Of a DNA stretch of 40,239 nucleotides, positions 34,870-40,239 are shown piece after piece. Every line of letters begins with the position of its first letter. Positions within the stretch are counted from its first letter, which is position 1. The notes below the pieces were generated by a model. That model ran no database searches and was not told where the DNA came from. It was given only the letters and a program-made list of their open reading frames with translations. The translations under genes and the position numbers were made by a program. Source of the stretch: Euryarchaeota archaeon UBA229 (lineage in GTDB: Archaea > Thermoplasmatota > Poseidoniia > Poseidoniales > Poseidoniaceae); contig DAUW01000066.1 in assembly GCA_002505355.1 (NCBI GenBank), positions 1 through 40,239 of the forward strand. The letters are read 5' to 3'.

Positions 34870-36054
34870 TCAAAAATAACCAGCGACATCGACTTCTGGA
34901 ATGTCATGGCCATGGGCGCGGAAACAATCAAGCATGCGTTTGCAGCCTTCAATCATCTCTTCCACTGTTGTTTCACCCATTGAACCAACGCGAAACATTT
35001 TCCCTTTTAGGTGATCTTGGGCGCCAATTACTTGGGTTTGATATTTCTCTTTCAAGTCGCTACGCCAGTCATCATTGATTCCCTCAGGGTACAATATTGC
35101 GGTAACAGTTGCACTACGCTGAGAGATATCGGCGAGAAGTTCAAAACCGAGGTCAGTGAACAAATTCTGCACGCCAAGGGCAAGTTTGTGACATCGCTCC
35201 CATCGGTTTTCTAGACCCTCTGACTTTAGCGCATTAAGGGCTGCAGCCCAGCCCATTGCTAGATTAATCGCTGGGGTCCAAGGTGTTTGGTCATCATCGC
35301 CTTTCTTGTATGCTGAAACGAAGTCAAGATAGAATAACGGATTGATATCGCCCTGTTCCTTGATGACTTTACAGCGCTCGTAAAATCTCGAATTAAAGGC
35401 AATTGCCGCAATGCCTGACGGACCCGCAGTGCACTTTTGTGCACCCATTGCCGCAGCCTCAACATTCCACGCCTCTAGGTCGACTGGAAGCCCGCCAATC
35501 GATGTTATACCATCTAAGATGAATGGGGTTTGATAACGACTACACATTTCTGCAATCGCTGGGGCATCTTGGGTAATTCCCGCACTAGTTTCATTGTGGC
35601 ATATTAGGACAGCCTCATAGCACTTCCTCGCCAATTGCTGCTCTAATTCGTAGAGATCAAACGCACGACCCCATTCATATTTTACATGTTTAACTTTGCA
35701 GAAGCGTTTGCACATCTCAGCAACGCGCTCACCGAATTTTCCGTTGGTTGGGACGAGCACCAAATCGTTCGGCCTAAACCGATTTGCAATTATCATTTCC
35801 ATCGCCGCTGTGCCGCTTCCAGAAACCGCCATTACCTTATAATCATCATCACCTGACCAGGATTGAGTCTTCTTGACTGGTGCTGATGGTGAGATGTTAA
35901 ATGCATAGCGCAGCCCAGAATTTAAGTCAGCCATAACGTCACGAAATTCTGCACCCCGAGCAGTAATAACTGGGGTCGCCATGGCGTCCAAGCAGCTTTG
36001 ATTCATCCGCACAGGTCCCGGAACAAGGAAGCAATCCCCTTGATGGTCTGCCAT
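34870..36054 (-). CDS. Class-V aminotransferase (Ala/Ser-glyoxylate or Ser-pyruvate type)
   Basis: A 394-residue PLP-dependent enzyme of fold type I. It starts with FLVPGPVRMNQSCLDAMATP (family phrase PGP..), then VSGSGTAAMEMIIANRF, PTNGKFGERVAEM, ICHNETSAGITQD, FILDGITSIGGLPVDLEAW with the PLP-ring Asp, and the Schiff-base lysine in GAQKCTAGPSGIA. These fit alanine-glyoxylate/serine-pyruvate aminotransferases, which interconvert small amino acids and oxoacids (glyoxylate, pyruvate, serine). In some archaea members act in serine synthesis, so the precise substrates are uncertain. TTGAATAA is on the minus strand about 27 nt upstream of ATG 36054. Cotranscribed with nadM, 9 nt gap. Confidence 0.85.
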   Translation of the reverse strand: MADHQGDCFLVPGPVRMNQSCLDAMATPVITARGAEFRDVMADLNSGLRYAFNISPSAPVKKTQSWSGDDDYKVMAVSGSGTAAMEMIIANRFRPNDLVLVPTNGKFGERVAEMCKRFCKVKHVKYEWGRAFDLYELEQQLARKCYEAVLICHNETSAGITQDAPAIAEMCSRYQTPFILDGITSIGGLPVDLEAWNVEAAAMGAQKCTAGPSGIAAIAFNSRFYERCKVIKEQGDINPLFYLDFVSAYKKGDDDQTPWTPAINLAMGWAAALNALKSEGLENRWERCHKLALGVQNLFTDLGFELLADISQRSATVTAILYPEGINDDWRSDLKEKYQTQVIGAQDHLKGKMFRVGSMGETTVEEMIEGCKRMLDCFRAHGHDIPEVDVAGYF

Positions 36055-36133
36055 GGTGTATGCTGTTGATGCTGGTTATTCAATTAATGTACGAAAGCGT
36101 CGAACTCATAGATGACAAGTATGACGGCTTGAT

Positions 36134-36820
36134 ATGATGCGAATCGGGGTGGCTATGTTACAGGGTGCCCGCCACGAGCATTGTGAGGCACTTCAACATG
36201 CAGCATTAGAAATGGGCTCAAGTGTTGAAATCATTCAACTGCGCAAGGCCTCCGAACTGAATGGCTCAATAGACGGACTAGTTCTTCCGGGTGGCGAATC
36301 TACTACTATGCGCATTGCTAGTTTGAGCGAAGCCTTGCTAGATGGAGTATTCAGTTGGATGGCTAAGTACCCAGACCGCCCGGTTCTAGGCACCTGTGCC
36401 GGCGCCATACTTCTAGCAAATCCAGGTTTGAACTACCAGCCGTTTATTGATGTTAAAGTCTCGAGAAACGCTTGGGGGCGTCAACGTTATTCATTTGAAG
36501 CACCATTGACGATATTGCTTGACACACCAAACAATAGCGATTCAGCAACTTTCGAGTTGAGTAGAGACAGGTTTAATCACAAGCCACTGCCAATGTCCAA
36601 ACAAGTTGCTCCACAAAGTAGTGAGTCTTTTCCCGGTGTATTCATCAGAGCGCCACGGTTCATTGAAGATTCAATCAATTGTCAACGAATCGCTATGCTG
36701 GAAACCGAGACCGTCGGCGTCCTGCAAGGCAGCAAATTAGCGCTAACGTTCCATCCTGAACTAACTGGTGATCGAAGATTTCACCGGTGGTTGATTGAGC
36801 AAATATCTCAAAATAAGTAA
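36134..36820 (+). CDS. pdxT: PdxT, glutaminase subunit of PLP synthase
   Basis: PdxT hydrolyses glutamine and channels ammonia to PdxS, which builds pyridoxal 5'-phosphate. The 228-residue protein shows IGVAMLQGARHEHCEAL, LVLPGGESTTMR, the nucleophile Cys88 in GTCAGAILLA, VSRNAWGRQRYSFEAPL, VFIRAPRF and the His207-Glu209 pair of the triad in TFHPELTGD. Tyr in the usual RNAYGRQ is replaced by Trp. pdxS is not adjacent. It diverges from a PLP enzyme gene, a context match rather than proof of co-regulation. ATG 36134 and 36137 are equally possible. Confidence 0.94.
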   Translation: MMRIGVAMLQGARHEHCEALQHAALEMGSSVEIIQLRKASELNGSIDGLVLPGGESTTMRIASLSEALLDGVFSWMAKYPDRPVLGTCAGAILLANPGLNYQPFIDVKVSRNAWGRQRYSFEAPLTILLDTPNNSDSATFELSRDRFNHKPLPMSKQVAPQSSESFPGVFIRAPRFIEDSINCQRIAMLETETVGVLQGSKLALTFHPELTGDRRFHRWLIEQISQNK

Positions 36821-36871
36821 TAAATTGATACGAGGTTTTGAAACCTAAACCACTCTCGGAGGGATGTTATT

Positions 36872-37957
36872 ATGGTTGGACCTTTGCCGATGGCTACCGA
36901 AATATCACCGGCTGAAGTGGGTGAAGCAGAGGGTTGCATTCAGTGTCAAAGGGGTAGCAAGTTAGTTTTGTTCGTGACGGGAAAATGCCACTGGGGGTGC
37001 GATTATTGCCCACTATCAGACAACCGTCGTGAATCACCCGATATGTTTGCTAATGAGCGACGGTGTCAAAACTGGCAGGAGGTTATTGAGGAGGCCATAG
37101 CGATGAACGCAACGGGTACAGGGATTACCGGTGGCGACCCGATGCTCGATATGGAAAAGTCGCTGGAAGCGATTAAGCAACTAAAATCAGCCTTTGGCAA
37201 TGGTCACCACATCCACCTTTATACATCGATACCATTCGACCCGATCAATTGTTCTAGATTTGCTGAGGCAGGCTTAGATGAAATACGCTTCCACCTACTT
37301 GATGGAAAACTAGCAAGATACGTTGAAGTAATCAACGAGTGCCATAAATTAGGGATAAATGTAGGAATTGAATTACCATGTGAGCCAGACAAAGCTGATG
37401 ACTTGTTTGCTTTACTCGAGGAACTTGATGGTTCAAATGTTCAATTTCTTAACCTTAACGAATTAGAAATTACTGTCGGTAATCAAGAAAATATGGATGT
37501 ACGTGGTTTCAATTTGAGTGGTGGGATGACTGCTGCTGCTGAAGGTTCTTACGAGTTAGCAGTTGCGCTTAAACAGCAAGCAAAAGATATGAGTTTTCAC
37601 GTCAAGTTTTGTACTGCTAGCTTCAAGGACGCAGGACAGCTACGCGCTAGATTTAGGCGTCGAGCCGAGGTTACATTGAGACCTTATGAGGTGATAAGTA
37701 CTGATGATACTATTCTATTTGGCGCAATACCGACTGCTGAACACCACGCCAGAGATGACATCATAGAATTATCCGACCAACTGGATCTATCCGATGGCTG
37801 GATCAGATACGATCCGGTGGCTCGCCGCATCGAATTACCACTATCAGCAGCTGAAGTAATTGCTGACCATGTTGCGGTGCAAGTGCAACTAATCGAAATA
37901 CATCCCACTCATGAGCGATTAGAAGTTTCAGTTGTCAATCTCAATGAGAATCGGTGA
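36872..37957 (+). CDS. Radical SAM protein, archaeal
   Basis: A 361-residue member of the radical SAM superfamily. It has the cluster motif GKCHWGCDYCPLS (Cys39, Cys43, Cys46; CxxxCxxC), a GITGGDPMLD segment (usual GGEP) binding SAM, LYTSIPF and EIRFHLLDG strands, and IELPCEPD. A further CxxC (Cys22, Cys25) precedes it. The C-terminal 80 residues (RRAEVTLRPYEVI, LDLSDGWIRYD) form a separate domain. Similar proteins are annotated in archaea as pyruvate-formate-lyase-activating-like, but the substrate is unknown. Start ATG 36872 is supported by GGAGGG at 36858-36863. It follows pdxT by 51 nt. Confidence 0.88.
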   Translation: MVGPLPMATEISPAEVGEAEGCIQCQRGSKLVLFVTGKCHWGCDYCPLSDNRRESPDMFANERRCQNWQEVIEEAIAMNATGTGITGGDPMLDMEKSLEAIKQLKSAFGNGHHIHLYTSIPFDPINCSRFAEAGLDEIRFHLLDGKLARYVEVINECHKLGINVGIELPCEPDKADDLFALLEELDGSNVQFLNLNELEITVGNQENMDVRGFNLSGGMTAAAEGSYELAVALKQQAKDMSFHVKFCTASFKDAGQLRARFRRRAEVTLRPYEVISTDDTILFGAIPTAEHHARDDIIELSDQLDLSDGWIRYDPVARRIELPLSAAEVIADHVAVQVQLIEIHPTHERLEVSVVNLNENR

Positions 37958-38025
37958 TTACCTTACACTACCGGCAATAAACACGACACGCTTAATGCTA
38001 AATATTCCAGAATTATGGGTATATC

Positions 38026-38598
38026 ATGCGAAAATCCTGCATTGCCGCTTCATTAATCATCCTCTTATTCATGCCGTCAATCTCAATGGCAGCAACGGAA
38101 GGAGGCGTGGACGTGAATCCGCAAGGTGATGAACCATTCGAGGTTATTTCTAGAGACAGCCCATCGATTGACAAGGAGCAATGGTCATTGACAATTGAGA
38201 TGAGTGAGGAGGCCTACAACAATGGTACTACATTTGAGATAATCACCCAAATCTGCACCAATGATGGAATTTGTGACCCTCCGGTAACTATGGATGCGGA
38301 GGTCGTCGACAGACTCCACTCCATATCTGTCACGCCACCTAGCGATCACACATATGTCAACTGGCGTATCAAAGCCACAGACGCTGACGGCAACAAAACC
38401 AGTTACCCGCATGGCGACTGGTTCAAGACCTGGTCATCGTGTTACTACAACGATGGTAGCTGGGGAGGTGCTGATTCACTGGACGATGGTTGTGCAGATG
38501 ATGGAGAAACGACACCTGGGCTATCGGCTGTAGCAACTATTGCTGCATTATCCTTAGCCGGATTGGTTGTTGCAGCGCGGAAATCCTACCAAAAATAA
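38026..38598 (+). CDS. Secreted surface protein with PGF-CTERM-like anchor
   Basis: A 190-residue protein. The N-terminus is a signal peptide (basic MRKS, hydrophobic core to about 18, SMA-A cleavage near 22-23). The mature part is acidic, with a beta-sandwich-like domain (EQWSLTIEM, FEIITQICTNDGICDPP, VNWRIKATDADGNK). It ends in PGLSAVATIAALSLAGLVV followed by AARK. That is a PGF-CTERM-like tripartite sorting signal (PGL in place of PGF, TM helix, basic tail), the target of archaeosortase-type processing and lipid anchoring. TATA-like TAAATATT at 37999-38006 lies 24 nt upstream of ATG 38026, suggesting a leaderless mRNA. Confidence 0.78.
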   Translation: MRKSCIAASLIILLFMPSISMAATEGGVDVNPQGDEPFEVISRDSPSIDKEQWSLTIEMSEEAYNNGTTFEIITQICTNDGICDPPVTMDAEVVDRLHSISVTPPSDHTYVNWRIKATDADGNKTSYPHGDWFKTWSSCYYNDGSWGGADSLDDGCADDGETTPGLSAVATIAALSLAGLVVAARKSYQK

Positions 38599-38747
38599 TA
38601 AGCGATTGGTATCGATAAAACGACGATTATCGACAACCAATAAAGTGGCTTAGCCCACCATTTGCCGTGCAGTTTCTTGTCCAGCGTGTTACCGATTGTT
38701 TCCAGCGCTTCCTCGACTAATTGATCCGGGATAATGTCTGCAGACAC
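38586..38747 (-). CDS. Candidate 53-residue single-pass membrane protein
   Basis: From GTG 38747 the minus strand encodes MSADIIPDQLVEEALETIG..., an amphipathic acidic helix of about 20 residues, a basic-aromatic stretch (KKLHGKWWAKPLYW) and a strong C-terminal membrane helix ending IPIAYYFW. Helix plus anchor suggests a tail-anchored-like small protein. Support: the 3' end overlaps that of the PGF-CTERM gene by 13 nt, as do other convergent pairs here, and it diverges from the glycosidase gene across a spacer holding a 9-bp dyad. It is not recognised as a known family. ATG 38783 would give 65 residues but would cover part of that dyad. Confidence 0.45.
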   Translation of the reverse strand: MSADIIPDQLVEEALETIGNTLDKKLHGKWWAKPLYWLSIIVVLSIPIAYYFW

Positions 38748-38782
38748 TAGTACCACCAAATTTAGGCACAACACTGCTGACA

Positions 38783-38811
38783 ATCAAGTTTCCCACCATA
38801 CCAAACTTGAT
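38783..38811. promoter_or_regulatory. 9-bp dyad ATCAAGTTT-N11-AAACTTGAT, candidate operator
   Basis: Left arm 38783-38791 and right arm 38803-38811 are perfect inverse complements, their centres 20 bp apart, about two helical turns, as expected for a homodimeric regulator. The right arm overlaps TTGATAAC, a TATA-like element about 25 nt upstream of ATG 38836. It supports that ATG as the start of the glycosidase and suggests sugar-responsive repression. Confidence 0.55.
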
Positions 38812-38835
38812 AACTCGTTTTACTGTAACAAGCCC

Positions 38836-40170
38836 ATGCAGTGGCTGCTAGTAATCGGCATCATCGTGTTGCTTTACAGTTCTCTAGTTGGTTTACTGAA
38901 TATATTATTTCCCGAGAAGCATCTCGATTGGGATAACATAAACACAGATGTGCTAAACTTTCCTGAGACATTTACCTGGGGTGTAGCCACTGCTGCGCAC
39001 CAAATCGAAGGCCACAATGTGAACAATTGGACGCAATTTGAGGACCGCGAAAACAAGGAGTCCAGCGGCTCAGCTTGTGACCACTGGAATCGCTGGCAGG
39101 ATGATCACAACCTGCTGGTTGAACTGGGTGTGAGCAGTTACAGATTTTCCATAGAATGGAGTCGCATCGAGCCCAACCAAGGCGATTGGAATGAAGACGC
39201 AATCCAAGTGTACTCTGATATGATTGACTCTCTAATCAGTAAAGGTATCGAGCCAATGATTACTCTTCACCATTTCTCACATCCCATCTGGTTTGAGGAA
39301 AAAGGCGGCTTTTACCAGCAACAAAACATCTCATACTTTGTTGATTACTGTAGCCGTATATTTCCTTATTTTTCAGACCGAGTGAACAAATGGTGCACTG
39401 TCAATGAACCCGATGTATTCTCGATTATGGGCTATCATATGGGCATGTTTCCGCCCGGGCTACGTTCACCATTGAAAGCAATTAGAGTAATGAAAAATGT
39501 CATGGTTGCTCATGGTGAAGTTTACCATCGATTGAAACATCTTAACCCCAATTCCTATGTTGGCCTAGCGAAAAATGTAACAATATTTGACCCATATCGA
39601 CGATGGAACCTACTGCACTGGCTGACGACTTTTGCCCTCAATTACATTTGGAATGGTGCGATTATATCTGCTCTTAGTCGAGGGAAAATGTACGGTAAAT
39701 CTGTGACAAAGGTGAAAAACTCTGCTGATTTCATCGGGCTTAATTATTACACACACGTGTTAACTAGCCCATTTTTGCCGCAGACTACCGAAATAGACCT
39801 GCCATCAAGAAGCCATGAAACGGTGACAGAATTTGGTTATCCAATGTACGCAGAAGGGCTGGAACGAGCAACAAAATGGCTGAATAAATTAGCAATCCCA
39901 ATCGAAATAACCGAGAATGGTGTCGCTGATGGTGAGGATAGTTTGAGACCAACTCATCTCAAACGTCATCTATGGGTAATCGCTGATTTGATTGCCAAAG
40001 GGGTAGATATTCGTTCATACTATCACTGGTCGCTAATGGACAATTTTGAATGGGCTGAAGGATACTCCATGCGCTTTGGATTATACCATGTTGATTATGA
40101 AAACCAACAACGTACTTTGCGCAATAGTGGAAAAACATACCAACAAATTATTTCTCGCCACAACAAATAA
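38836..40170 (+). CDS. Membrane-anchored family-1 glycosidase (beta-glucosidase-like)
   Basis: A GH1 beta-glycosidase of 444 residues, retaining mechanism. An N-terminal helix (about 3-23) likely anchors it to the membrane with the catalytic domain probably outside, or it is a non-cleaved signal. The domain starts FPETFTWGVATAAHQIEG, has the acid/base Glu191 in CTVNEPDVF and nucleophile Glu360 in IEITENGV, plus LHHFSHPIWF and DNFEWAEGYSMRFGL near the end, all family hallmarks. ATG 38836 is chosen since the 34 residues read further upstream are polar, not similar to the family, and lie over the 9-bp dyad. Substrate might be beta-glucosides or related marine oligosaccharides. Confidence 0.92.
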   Translation: MQWLLVIGIIVLLYSSLVGLLNILFPEKHLDWDNINTDVLNFPETFTWGVATAAHQIEGHNVNNWTQFEDRENKESSGSACDHWNRWQDDHNLLVELGVSSYRFSIEWSRIEPNQGDWNEDAIQVYSDMIDSLISKGIEPMITLHHFSHPIWFEEKGGFYQQQNISYFVDYCSRIFPYFSDRVNKWCTVNEPDVFSIMGYHMGMFPPGLRSPLKAIRVMKNVMVAHGEVYHRLKHLNPNSYVGLAKNVTIFDPYRRWNLLHWLTTFALNYIWNGAIISALSRGKMYGKSVTKVKNSADFIGLNYYTHVLTSPFLPQTTEIDLPSRSHETVTEFGYPMYAEGLERATKWLNKLAIPIEITENGVADGEDSLRPTHLKRHLWVIADLIAKGVDIRSYYHWSLMDNFEWAEGYSMRFGLYHVDYENQQRTLRNSGKTYQQIISRHNK

Positions 40171-40239
40171 GCTAATGATCTATCCAAACCTGAATCACCA
40201 TGGGGTCTTATTCATTCGTGATACAAACCTAAATGAAGT

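Noticed and set aside
38734..38835. Longer glycosidase start at ATG 38734
   Set aside because: Would place the 9-bp dyad and the TATA-like element within coding sequence and add polar residues before the membrane anchor.
1..40239. CRISPR arrays, insertion sequences, prophage or integrase genes
   Set aside because: No direct-repeat array, transposase motif, integrase or phage structural gene was seen; the only tRNA shows no adjacent repeated attachment site.
40171..40239. A gene at the right edge
   Set aside because: The last 69 nt show no convincing start, motif or structure.

Overview
The window reads as chromosomal DNA of a mesophilic archaeon, most likely a marine Thermoplasmatota lineage (Marine Group II / Poseidoniales or a close relative). 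This placement is inferred, not searched. Archaeal markers are a CTP-dependent riboflavin kinase, an archaeal NMN adenylyltransferase (NadM), an archaeal-type tRNA-guanine transglycosylase with a PUA domain, a DRG-type GTPase, a DUF835 protein, a PGF-CTERM-like surface protein, and TATA-type promoters about 25 nt upstream of start codons. They sit beside genes with a bacterial flavour: grpE, folD, a full sufCBDSE-sufT cassette, and a DnaA-like AAA+ domain. Genes are densely packed, with frequent ATGA/TAATG overlaps and no insertion sequence, CRISPR array or phage gene seen.

Layout. 1-3171 (+): tRNA-Thr(TGT), a VOC protein, folD, a membrane-anchored protein with a long polar tail, and a PHP phosphoesterase. 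3160-5428 (-): tatC and a PAP2-family membrane protein. 5552-6700 (+): a glycerophosphodiester phosphodiesterase whose HRG motif lies at the C-terminus. 6703-12363 (-): citrate synthase, then a three-gene operon of a DUF835 protein, a DnaA-like ATPase and a YkgJ-type cysteine-cluster protein. 12500-13801 (+): two small membrane proteins. 13802-14983 (-): a 2-amino-3-ketobutyrate CoA ligase-like enzyme. 15081-15548 (+): ribK. 15540-26519 (-): truA, a TPR-like protein, a PH-domain membrane protein, a CrtC/AttH-like protein joined to a double ABC-2 exporter, tgtA and a NifU-like protein. 26648-31749 (+): the suf operon. 31746-32861 (-): DRG GTPase. 33041-34315 (+): an unknown protein and grpE. 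34312-36054 (-): nadM and a class-V aminotransferase. 36134-38598 (+): pdxT, a radical SAM protein and a PGF-CTERM-like protein. 38586-38747 (-): a candidate 53-residue membrane protein. 38836-40170 (+): a membrane-anchored family-1 glycosidase.

How the genes work together. The best-defined system is Fe-S assembly: SufBCD scaffold, SufS/SufE sulfur delivery, a SufT-like factor and a divergent NifU-like carrier. The shared intergenic region carries a TTTTAGG-N4-CCTAAAA dyad that may be an iron- or redox-responsive operator. The ABC operon encodes two ATPases, two permeases (one with a calcium-binding-like external insert) and a lipocalin-type protein, all overlapping by 1-4 nt, so it probably makes one envelope complex. 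The least described element is the DUF835/DnaA-like/YkgJ operon: a replication-initiator-like ATPase core without a visible DNA-binding domain, coupled to an archaea-specific domain. Other notable items are the apparently circularly permuted GDPD, a TgtA that has lost all its zinc ligands, four dyads in divergent promoters, and the fact that all seven convergent gene pairs overlap or abut at their 3' ends.
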